Shown: positions 30,754-38,982 of the stretch, piece by piece
Layout: every line of letters starts with the position of its first letter
Numbering within the stretch: the first letter of the stretch is position 1
Assembly: GCA_963749145.1 (NCBI GenBank)
Contig: CAVVLN010000004.1
Span: 1,984,001-2,048,000 of the forward strand
Reading direction: 5' to 3'
From: JASHPR01 sp963749145
GTDB taxonomy: Bacteria > Actinomycetota > Actinomycetes > Streptosporangiales > Streptosporangiaceae
Length of the DNA stretch: 64,000 bases
Position numbers and translations under genes: made by a program
Notes under the pieces: generated by a model
Databases searched by the model: none
What the model was told of the DNA's origin: nothing
The model's input: only the letters and a program-made list of their open reading frames with translations

Positions 30754-33236
30754 CCGCGGCGCTGCGGGAACGGCCGCCCGAGACCGGCGCCCGGGACGGG
30801 GGCGCGCCGGCCCGGCGGGCGGTGATGCACTGGGCGCTGCGCCTGTTCCGCCGGGAATGGCGCCAGCAGCTTCTGGTGCTGACGCTGATCACGGTCGCGG
30901 TGGCCGCGACGATCTTCGGCGCGGCGATCGGCACGAACACCCCGCTGCCGGCCAACGCGGGGTTCGGGTCCGCGAACGCGCTGGTCAACCTGCCGGGAAA
31001 CGACCCGCATCTGGCAGCGGACATCGCGGCGATCAGGGCGCACTTCGGCACGCTGGACGTGATCGAGAACCAGACCTTCGCCACCGGCCTGGTGCAGGGC
31101 GCCCAGCTCCGCGCGCAGAACCCGGACGGCGCCTACAGCCGGCCCATGCTGGCCCTGGTGACCGGCCGCTATCCACGCGGCCCCGGTGAGGTCGACCTGA
31201 CCAGCGGGCTGGCGTCAGCGTTCAGAGTGGGAATCGGGGGCATCTGGCCCGTCGACGGCCGGGTCCTGCGCGTGACCGGGATCGTGCAGAACCCGCAGAA
31301 CCTGCTCGACACGTTCGCGCTGGTGGCACCCGGGCAGGTCACCAGGCCGACCCAGGTGACCGTGCTGCTGCGCGCGGCGCCGATCAGCATCGCCACGTTC
31401 AACCTGCCGCCGGGCGCGACGCTGCTGCAGCCACAGCCGCCCAGCGGGCTCACGCCGGCGGTGATCGCGCTGCTGTTCGCCGTGGTGGGGTTGTTCTTCA
31501 TCGGCCTGGTCGCGGTGGCGGGCTTCACGGTGCTCACCCAGCACCGGATCCGTTCACTCGGCATACTGTCCTCGCTCGGCGCGACCGACAAGCACGTGCG
31601 CCTGGTCATGGTGGCCAACGGCGCGGTCGTCGGCGTGATCGGCGCGCTGCTTGGCGGCGCGATCGGCATCGCCGCCTGGATCCCTTACGCCCCGTACTTC
31701 GGGACCAGCGCGGACCATCACGTGGCCTGGACCAACCTGCCGTGGTGGCTGGTTGGCGTGGCCATGGCGCTGGCTGTGGTGACCGCGATCCTCGCCTCCC
31801 GGCAGCCTGCCCGCGCCGTGGCCGAGGTTCCGGTGATGGCAGCGCTGTCCGGGCGGCCGGCGGAGCCGAAGCAGAGCCGCCGGTCGCCGCGCCCGGGCCT
31901 CATCGTGCTCGCGGTCGGCATCGTGCTGCTCGCCTTCTCCGGCGGGCTGACCGGGAGCAGCGGCGGCAGCGGCTCGAGCACGCTCGATGCGCTGGCGGGC
32001 CTGGTGGCCACGATCGCCGGTCTGGTGCTGCTCGCCCCGGTGATCATAGGGGCGGTGGCGCCGGTCGCCCGGCGCGTGCCGATCGCGGCCCGCATCGCAC
32101 TGCGCGACCTGGCCCGATACCGGGCCCGTTCCGGGGCGGCGCTCGCCGCGGCTTGCCTCGCCGTGTTCATCGCGATGCTGATCGCGCTGCTGACGACCGA
32201 CCGCTACACCGAGCCCCTCGACTACGTGGGCCCGAACCTGCCGCCGAATCAGCTCGTGGTCTACACGCCAGGCAACAACGCGACGACCAGCAGCGGGGAC
32301 ACGCTGCCCACCGCGCAGCAGACTCGCGCCGGGCAAGCCACGGCGGCCGCGATCGCCGCCGCGCTCGGCACCCGTGACGTGCTCCCGCTCACCGCGCCCG
32401 TGGCTCCGACCGACGTCGGCTTGCAGCAGGTCGGCCCGGGTGGCGGGCAAGGCACGATAGACATCTACGTGGCGACACAAGCGCTGCTGCGGCACTACGG
32501 GATCAAGCCCGGCGCGATCGGCCGCGGCACGGTGCTGATCACGTCGCGGACGGGGCTGCAGGCCGCGCCCAACCTGGTGCTGCAGTCCGCCAACTTCACT
32601 CTGCCGAACCCGGTGCCCAAGTTCGTCCCGACCCCGGCGATCCAGACCTTCGCCAGCCTGCCCACCGACGTGCACGACCCCAACCTGCTGATCACAGCCT
32701 CCGGCGCGGCCAAGCTCGGCCTGCGCCAGGCCACGGTGGCCTGGCTGGTCCAGGCGCCCCGGTCACTCACCCAGGTGCAGATCAGCAGCGCCCGGCGGGT
32801 GGCGGCCGCAGCCGGGCTGACGATCGAGACCAAGAACGGCGCGCCGTCGCTCAACGAGGTACGCAACACCGCGACCGCCGTCGGCATCCTGGTCGCGCTC
32901 GGCGTGCTCGCGATGACGATCGGGCTGATCCGCAGCGAGACGGCGGGCGACATCCGGACGCTCACCGCGACGGGGGCGAGCGCCCGGACCCGCCGGGGCA
33001 TCACCGCGGCGACGGCCGGCGCGCTCGGCCTGCTGGGCGCGCTGGCCGGGACGCTCGCCGCCTACCTGGCCGTGCTCGCTGGCTCCTGGCACCAACTGCT
33101 CGCCGGGCACGTGAGCCCGCTGCCATGGCTGGACCTGGCGGCGGTGCTGGTCGGCCTGCCGGCCGCGGCGGCCGCGGGCGGCTGGCTACTCGCCGGGCGC
33201 GAGCCCGCCGCGATCGCCCACCAGCCCATCGAGTAG
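30750..33236 (+). CDS. FtsX-like ABC permease
   Basis: 828 aa. An N-terminal membrane helix (LLVLTLITVAVAATIFGAAIG), a large extracellular domain (to about residue 235), then two FtsX-type three-helix blocks with GFTVLTQHRIRSLGILSSLGATDKHVRLVM and a second at the C-terminus with SETAGDIRTLTATGASARTRRGITAATAGALGLLGALAG. This is the long two-FtsX-domain actinobacterial form. With the upstream ATPase and PadR it probably exports a membrane-active or toxic compound. Its 3' end overlaps the convergent E2-like gene by about 51 bp. Confidence 0.9.
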   Translation: MTAALRERPPETGARDGGAPARRAVMHWALRLFRREWRQQLLVLTLITVAVAATIFGAAIGTNTPLPANAGFGSANALVNLPGNDPHLAADIAAIRAHFGTLDVIENQTFATGLVQGAQLRAQNPDGAYSRPMLALVTGRYPRGPGEVDLTSGLASAFRVGIGGIWPVDGRVLRVTGIVQNPQNLLDTFALVAPGQVTRPTQVTVLLRAAPISIATFNLPPGATLLQPQPPSGLTPAVIALLFAVVGLFFIGLVAVAGFTVLTQHRIRSLGILSSLGATDKHVRLVMVANGAVVGVIGALLGGAIGIAAWIPYAPYFGTSADHHVAWTNLPWWLVGVAMALAVVTAILASRQPARAVAEVPVMAALSGRPAEPKQSRRSPRPGLIVLAVGIVLLAFSGGLTGSSGGSGSSTLDALAGLVATIAGLVLLAPVIIGAVAPVARRVPIAARIALRDLARYRARSGAALAAACLAVFIAMLIALLTTDRYTEPLDYVGPNLPPNQLVVYTPGNNATTSSGDTLPTAQQTRAGQATAAAIAAALGTRDVLPLTAPVAPTDVGLQQVGPGGGQGTIDIYVATQALLRHYGIKPGAIGRGTVLITSRTGLQAAPNLVLQSANFTLPNPVPKFVPTPAIQTFASLPTDVHDPNLLITASGAAKLGLRQATVAWLVQAPRSLTQVQISSARRVAAAAGLTIETKNGAPSLNEVRNTATAVGILVALGVLAMTIGLIRSETAGDIRTLTATGASARTRRGITAATAGALGLLGALAGTLAAYLAVLAGSWHQLLAGHVSPLPWLDLAAVLVGLPAAAAAGGWLLAGREPAAIAHQPIE

Positions 33237-34106
33237 CGGCGGCTCGAACATCGGCGGGGCCTCGAGGTAACCGCGGGCGGCCCGGGCGAACTGGGCGGCG
33301 TGGAATCCGTCGACGTACCGGTGGTCGAACGTCGCGGTCATGGTCAGCATCGGCCGTACGACGACCTCGTCGTCAACGACGGCTGGCATCTTGCGGACCG
33401 CGCCGACGAGCACCAGGAGCGGCACCCGGTAGTAGGACGCCAGCGGCGAGTACGCATGGGTGATGCCCCACATGCCCACCGAGGTGATCATGGCCCCGCC
33501 GAACGCCTGCTGGGGCATGCCGAACCGGCTCAGGTCGAGGTTGAGGTCGGAGGTGAGCCACGCGCCGAGGCGCAGGGCCGCGCGCAGCATGCTCGGCGGC
33601 AGGCTGGCGAGCAGGGCCTTGCCCCGGCCGAGTTCCGGATCGTGGCCGCCCTCGATCGCGGCGCAGCGGCGGCGCACCTCCTCGGCGATCTCGACCGCGG
33701 ACTTGCGGTTGGCGTCCTGGACCTTGATGCCGGTCAGTTCCCGGCCGCCCTCGGCGGTGACGATGAAGAACACGTCCACGCTGCGGCGCGGGTACTCGCG
33801 CCCGCGGGCCAGCCGGACCTGCAGTTCCGGAACGGTCGCCAGGCCGTGCGCGACGGCCCGGCCGACGAGATGGGTCATCGTGAGATGCACCCCGGTAGCC
33901 CGCCGGACATCCTCGATGTAGTCCAGCAGCGCGCCCGCGTCCACGTCCATGTCACCGTAGAACTGCGGATCGGCCGGTGGCCCCCACGCCGAGCCGGCCA
34001 GTTTCCGCCAGCCGTGCACCCGCTGGGCCCGCGGCGCCCGTCCGGCCGGCACCGGTCCGGCCTGGGCCGGCCCCGCCTGCTGCGCGTGTCCTGTCCGCTG
34101 TGCCAT
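33186..34106 (-). CDS. 2-oxo acid dehydrogenase E2-type acyltransferase catalytic domain, no lipoyl domain
   Basis: 306 aa from ATG 34106, where GGAGG lies 8 nt upstream. The chloramphenicol-acetyltransferase-like E2 fold is shown by the C-terminal TMTATFDHRYVDGFHAAQFAR (catalytic DHRxxDG) and GGAMITSVGMWGITHAYSPL. Lipoyl and peripheral-subunit-binding domains are missing, so it cannot be a classic dehydrogenase-complex E2. Such stand-alone proteins occur in actinomycetes with unknown acyl substrates. It follows the PNPOx-like gene by 31 bp and is probably cotranscribed with it. Confidence 0.82.
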   Translation of the reverse strand: MAQRTGHAQQAGPAQAGPVPAGRAPRAQRVHGWRKLAGSAWGPPADPQFYGDMDVDAGALLDYIEDVRRATGVHLTMTHLVGRAVAHGLATVPELQVRLARGREYPRRSVDVFFIVTAEGGRELTGIKVQDANRKSAVEIAEEVRRRCAAIEGGHDPELGRGKALLASLPPSMLRAALRLGAWLTSDLNLDLSRFGMPQQAFGGAMITSVGMWGITHAYSPLASYYRVPLLVLVGAVRKMPAVVDDEVVVRPMLTMTATFDHRYVDGFHAAQFARAARGYLEAPPMFEPPLLDGLVGDRGGLAPGE

Positions 34107-34137
34107 GCCAGACACCTCCTGCCGCGCCCGCGGCTTG

Positions 34138-34566
34138 TCACTCAGCCGGCCGCGGAATCCGCCGGCCGGTCACCGACGTGGGACGAATCCGGACCCAGTA
34201 GGGGCGCTCGACGGCGGTGGCCCACGGGTGCAGCTCAAGCCGGGCGAGCCGCCGGATCTGGCTGTCCTCGTAGACCGGCTCCGCGTGGCCGCTGACCACG
34301 ACACTCCACCCGGTCCGGGTGCGCGGGTCGTAGCCGTCAGCCTCGAACGCGACCAGGTCGAGCTTCTCGGCCGCCGACAGCTTGGACCCGCGGGCGGTGC
34401 GGAAGACCACGTCCTGCCCGTCGACGGCATGGTTGACCGGCAGCACCACCACCTCGCCGTCGCAGTGGAAGCCGACCCGTCCCACCGGAACCGAGGCCAG
34501 CATCCGCAGGCAGTCCTCCAGTGGCAGGATCTCCAGCCCAGCGTGGTCGGTTGGTTGCCCAGGCAT
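34138..34566 (-). CDS. Pyridoxamine 5'-phosphate oxidase-like flavin-binding protein
   Basis: 142 aa. A split-barrel FMN-binding fold: CLRMLASVPVGRVGFHCDGEVVVLPVNHAVDGQDVVFRTARGSKL is the standard N-terminal half, and GWSVVVSGHAEPV follows. GGGGGAGGA precedes the ATG. Proteins of this type recur in actinobacterial hypoxia/dormancy gene sets (for example the mycobacterial DosR regulon) and may bind flavin or F420. The gap upstream (34567-34728) has weak DosR-box-like matches only. Confidence 0.85.
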   Translation of the reverse strand: MPGQPTDHAGLEILPLEDCLRMLASVPVGRVGFHCDGEVVVLPVNHAVDGQDVVFRTARGSKLSAAEKLDLVAFEADGYDPRTRTGWSVVVSGHAEPVYEDSQIRRLARLELHPWATAVERPYWVRIRPTSVTGRRIPRPAE

Positions 34567-34728
34567 GCCATCCTCCCCCCACAGTCGGTCCCTCGAGCCG
34601 CGTCATCGCTGGCCGGGCCAGCCGACGGTCGGGCTCCTGCCTCCCACACTGCGCGCGGACGGTCCGGGCCGCACCGGGCCGAGGTCCCGGGAACCCGGGC
34701 CCTTCGGCCTCCGACGGCCGCGCGGCGC

Positions 34729-35433
34729 TCAGTAGGGCTGGATCGATTCCTCTTGCTGCGATTCGGTGATGTACTGCATGCCGCGCGACCTGATCAGCTC
34801 GCTGCTGACGACGGTGGAAAGCTCCTCGAGGAATTTCTCCCGGTCGGTGTTGACCAGAATGTAGTCATACACCCAGGCCCAGGTCTGCTGCAGGCTCCTG
34901 ACGCGCAGCCGGTTATCGGCGTCCCGCGCCTGGCCGCGCTCGGCCAGGCGGGACCTGAGTTCGGTCTCGGTCCTGGTGGTCACGAAGATGCCGATCACGC
35001 GGCGCGCTGACATGGCGCGCACCTTGACGTAACCGGTCGGCTCGAGTTCGGCCGCGAGCGGGATCGGGTCCCGGCTGTCCAGCAGTTCGCGCGGTGACCC
35101 GTAATAACTGTCCGCGTAGGTGCGCGTGTACTCGATCAGCTGGCCTTCCGCACGGAGCTTAGTGAACGCCTCGTCCGTGACGAAGTTGTACTCGACCCCG
35201 TCTTTTTCCGTGGGACGCGGCGGCCGGGTGGTATAGGTAGGCACCCGCCGCACCAGGCCGGCCGCGACCATCCAATCCAGCGCGGTGCCCTTGCCGGCGC
35301 CGCTCGGCCCGGAAATGACGAATAGCGGAGGCCTGGCGTCCAATGGCAGTTGCGCTCCTCGATTGACCATGCTGAGCCAGGCCGGTTCTCTGGCCGCTGG
35401 CGCTGGCTGCGCGGCGCCCCACGATTGTGTCAC
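34729..35433 (-). CDS. Guanylate-kinase-like P-loop protein
   Basis: 234 aa. PLFVISGPSGAGKGTALDWMVAAG (P-loop), YTTRPPRPTEKDGVEYNFVTDEAFTKL and IEYTRTYADSYYGSP correspond to the P-loop, GMP-binding and core of guanylate kinase. The second half diverges: the usual dIDxQGa element reads LEPTGYVKVRAMSARRVIGIFV and the lid region is unusual, so it may not be the housekeeping Gmk. GC content is lower than in neighbours, suggesting acquisition. No clear ribosome site is seen; GTG 35433 or ATG 35370 may be the start. Confidence 0.72.
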   Translation of the reverse strand: MTQSWGAAQPAPAAREPAWLSMVNRGAQLPLDARPPLFVISGPSGAGKGTALDWMVAAGLVRRVPTYTTRPPRPTEKDGVEYNFVTDEAFTKLRAEGQLIEYTRTYADSYYGSPRELLDSRDPIPLAAELEPTGYVKVRAMSARRVIGIFVTTRTETELRSRLAERGQARDADNRLRVRSLQQTWAWVYDYILVNTDREKFLEELSTVVSSELIRSRGMQYITESQQEESIQPY

Positions 35434-35669
35434 GCGGCCGGAGCCGCGGCGGGTTAGTGTTCCCCGCGGGTGCCTGCAGTCCCGCGATCACTACTCATGA
35501 AATTTACCTTGGCCTGCCACCTCGCAGCGGCGGTGGCCGCTCTGGTTCGGTGGTCGCGGCGCGAGGGTTCCACGATCGGAGCGGCCGGGAGCGCGGCGGA
35601 GGGCAGCGGGGCGCGGCTACGGAGGGGCGGCCGGGTAGTCGGGACGCGGCATCTGGTTCGCTTCTGCGC
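35434..35669. other. Divergent gap between guanylate-kinase-like and hydrolase genes
   Basis: About 236 bp. Holds both promoters. The hydrolase ATG has no Shine-Dalgarno in front of it and could be leaderless. I saw no clear palindrome. Confidence 0.4.
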
Positions 35670-36569
35670 ATGGCCTCACCTGATTCTCCCGGCCCCGGCC
35701 AGCCGCCGGCCTGGTTCACCGCGGCCGTGAGCACCCCGGCCACCGAAGCGGTGGTCGACGTCGACGGCACCGCGATCGCCTACCGCGCCTACGGCGACCG
35801 CGGCGGCCGCGGCCTCATGCTGCTGCACGGCGGTGCGGCCCACGCCCGCTGGTGGGACCACATCGCCCCGCTCCTGACCGCCGATCACCGGGTCGTCGCG
35901 CTGGACCTGTCCGGGCACGGGGACAGCGGGCGGCGCGGCGCCTACAGCCTCGATGAGTGGGCGCACGAGGTGCTCGCGGTCGCCGCCGATGCCGGGTTCG
36001 ACGCCCCGCCGGTGGTCATCGGGCACAGCATGGGCGGGTTTGTCGCGCTACGGGCGGCGAGCATCTACGGGGACCGCCTCGCTGGCGTCGTCGCCATCGA
36101 CTCCCCGGTCCGGGACATCACCCCGGAGGAGCGCGCGGCCCGCGAGCACCGCGCCTTCGGGCCGCTGGTGGTGTACCCGTCGCCCGAGGCCGCCATAGCG
36201 CGGTTCCACCCGATCCCGGACCAGCCGGGCCTGCCGTATGTCGTCGCGCACGTCGCCCGGGCGTCGATCCGGTCCGTCCGCGGCGGCTGGAGCTGGAAGT
36301 TCGACCCGCTCATCTTCGCCAGGCACCACCTCACGCCGGAGCTGCTGACCCGGCTCGACTGCCGGGTCGCGCTCTTCCGAGCCGAGCACGGCATCCTGTC
36401 GCCGAAGATGAGCGAGGTCATGTACGACCGGCTCGGCCGCCTGGCACCCGTGATCGAGATCCCGGCGGCCGCCCATCACGTGATGCTCGACCAGCCCCTC
36501 GCCCTGGTGACCGGGATCCGCACGCTGCTGTCCGACTGGGAACACTCCACGCCCGCCACACCGCGCTGA
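35670..36569 (+). CDS. Alpha/beta hydrolase
   Basis: 299 aa from ATG 35670. LMLLHGGAAHARWWDHIAPLL (oxyanion HG), VVALDLSGHGDS, the nucleophile elbow VIGHSMGGFVAL, and the C-terminal His in AAAHHVMLDQP form a complete catalytic set. The cap region is short. Members act as esterases, haloperoxidases or C-C hydrolases; the substrate is not evident. It is followed by about 130 bp before the next gene, so it is probably monocistronic. Confidence 0.88.
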   Translation: MASPDSPGPGQPPAWFTAAVSTPATEAVVDVDGTAIAYRAYGDRGGRGLMLLHGGAAHARWWDHIAPLLTADHRVVALDLSGHGDSGRRGAYSLDEWAHEVLAVAADAGFDAPPVVIGHSMGGFVALRAASIYGDRLAGVVAIDSPVRDITPEERAAREHRAFGPLVVYPSPEAAIARFHPIPDQPGLPYVVAHVARASIRSVRGGWSWKFDPLIFARHHLTPELLTRLDCRVALFRAEHGILSPKMSEVMYDRLGRLAPVIEIPAAAHHVMLDQPLALVTGIRTLLSDWEHSTPATPR

Positions 36570-36700
36570 CGCACCTCCGGCGCCGCCCGGCCAGGCCGGA
36601 ACCTCACCAGCAAACATCCGGCTGCGCCGCGTAATGCTGTCGTCATGTTCGGCGGGTAGACCTGCCTGCGGCAATGATGTCAGTGCGGCGGGAGGGGCGA

Positions 36701-38041
36701 GTGCAGAGATCGGCCAGGCCCAGGCCGGATAACCGGTTCGGCACGCAAGGTTACGCCGGGCAGCACCAGCGGGCTGGCGAGTCGGCCGGCGACCCGCCCG
36801 GACCCGGCGACTCCCGGTACCCCGGTGACTCCCGGTACCCCGGCGATCCCCGGTATTCCGGCAGCGGCCCGCGGTACCCGGGCAGTCCGCGGCGTCGCCG
36901 ACAGCAGCGGCGGCGGCCGCTGCACAGCCGCCCCTGGATGCGCGTCATCCTAGCCCTGCTGGTCGGGTTCTTCGCGATCGTGGCCTGGTCGGTCGGGAAC
37001 GCGCTCACCGTGCCGGGCGGCGGCACGCTGTCGGACCGGCTCGCCGAATGGGCCCGCGACCACTATCTCGGCCCAGTGGTGACGCTCGGTGAGTGGCTCA
37101 CCTACCAGCCGCCCAAGGTCGGGGGCAAGCCCTCGTTCTCGCTCACCGGCCCCCGGGCCGACCCGCCTCCGAAGCTGCCGCGGCGGGTGCCGGCCGGCAC
37201 CCCGGCCGCCTACGCGCCGCCCGTCCCGCTGACCACGCTGGCCGGCACCCCGCTACGCGGCGAGGGCCAGTGGCGGATGCTCGCCTCCGTGGGCGGCGTG
37301 CCCGCGATCTACGGCACCTACCTGCGGGCCAGCAGCGTTTACACGTCCTACGCGGCCGGCATCGCCTCGATGAACCAGAACCTGGTCCGGTTCGAGCTGC
37401 GGCCGGGTTCCGAGGACCCGGGGCCCGGCAACTGGAAGGCCCGGCCCTATATCCCGCCGGGCACCCGCAGTGGCCTGCTGGCCACGTTCAACGGCGGATT
37501 CAAGATCGCCCAGTCCGACGGCGGGTTCTACCTGAACGGCGCCACTGCCGGGACTTTGACCGACGGGGTCGCGTCCGTCGTCTACTACCGGGACGGGCGG
37601 ATCTCGATCGGGGTCTGGGGCCAGACCGTGCGGATGACCCCGGATGTGGTCGGGGTGCGGCAGAACCTGCACCTGATCGTCGAGAACGGCCAGATTCCGT
37701 CCACGGTCGACACCAACGTCGAGACCAGCTGGGGTGCCACCCTGGGCGGCAGCTACTTCGTGTGGCGGTCCGGCATCGGGATGACCAAGGACGGCCGGAT
37801 CATCTTCGTCTACGGGCCCGCGCTCAACGTGCGAGAGCTGGCGGAACTGCTGCAGCGGGCCGGCGCCGTGTCGGCCATGCAACTCGACATCAACCCCGAG
37901 TGGATGTCGTACATGTACTACCTGCCGGGGCACCATCCCGCCGACCCCACCCCGGTCGCCCTGCAGCCCCAGCAGATGCAGGCTCCCGACCGCTACTACT
38001 CGATCAACGGCCGCGACTTCACGGCCGTGTACTCCCGGTGA
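36701..38041 (+). CDS. Membrane-anchored phosphodiester glycosidase (NAGPA-domain) protein
   Basis: 446 aa from GTG 36701, with GGAGGGG 4 nt upstream. The N-terminal about 75 residues are a Pro/Arg/Tyr-rich tail with RYPGDSRYPGDPRYSG repeats, then one membrane helix (MRVILALLVGFFAIVAWSVG), then an extracellular NAGPA domain: LLATFNGGFKI, GGFYLNG, GVWGQTVRMTPDVVGVRQNLHLIVENG and MQLDINPEW. This domain cleaves or binds phosphodiester sugars in other systems. It overlaps the arabinan-precursor gene that follows (GTGA), implying a cell-envelope role tied to decaprenylphosphoryl-arabinose use. The coupling is seen; the specific substrate is inference. Confidence 0.85.
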   Translation: MQRSARPRPDNRFGTQGYAGQHQRAGESAGDPPGPGDSRYPGDSRYPGDPRYSGSGPRYPGSPRRRRQQRRRPLHSRPWMRVILALLVGFFAIVAWSVGNALTVPGGGTLSDRLAEWARDHYLGPVVTLGEWLTYQPPKVGGKPSFSLTGPRADPPPKLPRRVPAGTPAAYAPPVPLTTLAGTPLRGEGQWRMLASVGGVPAIYGTYLRASSVYTSYAAGIASMNQNLVRFELRPGSEDPGPGNWKARPYIPPGTRSGLLATFNGGFKIAQSDGGFYLNGATAGTLTDGVASVVYYRDGRISIGVWGQTVRMTPDVVGVRQNLHLIVENGQIPSTVDTNVETSWGATLGGSYFVWRSGIGMTKDGRIIFVYGPALNVRELAELLQRAGAVSAMQLDINPEWMSYMYYLPGHHPADPTPVALQPQQMQAPDRYYSINGRDFTAVYSR

Positions 38042-38973
38042 CGTCGCGCCTGGGAGAGGCCGCGCCGACGACCGCCTCGCGGCCCGCGCCCTCCCTCTAC
38101 CTGGCCCCGGTCCGCTGGTTCGCGGCGGCGGTCGAGACCGCGCGCCCGCGCCAGTGGCCGAAGAACCTCCTGGTCTTCGCCGCCCCGCTGGCCGGCGCCT
38201 CGCTCGGCCGGGACGACGGCCTCGGTTACGCGATGGCGGCCGCGGCGGCCTTTGTCGCCGCCTCGGCCGCGGTGTACTTCGTCAACGACGTCGTCGACGC
38301 CGACCGCGACCTGCGGCACCCGGTCAAGAGGAGCCGCCCGGTGGCGTCCGGCCGGCTGCCCGTGCCGCACGCCCTGGCGCTGGGCGCCCTGGGCGTCGCG
38401 GCCAGCCTGGCGGCCGGCCCGCTGATCGGGGAGCCCCGGCTGTCCGGGGTGATCGCCCTGTACCTGGCCCTCTCGGCCCTGTACACGGTCATGCTCAAGC
38501 ACATCCCCGTGATCGAGCTGGCCTTCGTGGCCTCCGGCTTCGTGCTCCGAGCGCTCGGCGGGGCGATCGCCACGCACGTTCCCCCGTCCGGCTGGTTCCT
38601 GCTCGTGTGCAGCCTCGGCGCGCTGATGGTCGCGATCGCCAAGCGCTTTACCGAGCTCAACGTGCTCGACGCGAACGCGGCGCGGCATCGTCCGGTCATG
38701 CGCTGGTACAGCCGCCCGATGCTGCGGCTCAGCCAGCGGACGGTCGCCGCGGCCATGGTCGTGGCCTACGTACTCTGGGCCCTGGGAGAGCAGAACCCCT
38801 GGATGCGCGGCTGGCATCTGGCCAGCGCCCTGGGCCTGACGGTGGCGCTGGCCCGGTTTGACCGGCTCACGGCGCGGGCCGGCGGCAGGCCGGTCGAAGA
38901 CCTCATCGCCAGGGACCCGTTGATGGTTTACTGCGAGCTGACCTGGCTGACCATGTTCGCCGCCGGGCTGTAG
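38038..38973 (+). CDS. Decaprenyl-phosphate phosphoribosyltransferase (UbiA family)
   Basis: 311 aa, about nine membrane helices. RPRQWPKNLLVFAAPLAG and the metal/pyrophosphate motif NDVVDADRDLRHPVKRSRPVASG are typical of the UbiA-type DPPR synthase (Rv3806c type), and the second Asp-rich element lies around KRFTELNVLDANAARHRPV. It transfers 5-phosphoribosyl from PRPP to decaprenyl phosphate, the first committed step to DPA, the arabinan donor. GTG 38038 overlaps the upstream stop. dprE1 follows after 9 bp. Confidence 0.9.
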   Translation: MTSRLGEAAPTTASRPAPSLYLAPVRWFAAAVETARPRQWPKNLLVFAAPLAGASLGRDDGLGYAMAAAAAFVAASAAVYFVNDVVDADRDLRHPVKRSRPVASGRLPVPHALALGALGVAASLAAGPLIGEPRLSGVIALYLALSALYTVMLKHIPVIELAFVASGFVLRALGGAIATHVPPSGWFLLVCSLGALMVAIAKRFTELNVLDANAARHRPVMRWYSRPMLRLSQRTVAAAMVVAYVLWALGEQNPWMRGWHLASALGLTVALARFDRLTARAGGRPVEDLIARDPLMVYCELTWLTMFAAGL

Positions 38974-38982
38974 GAGCCGAGG

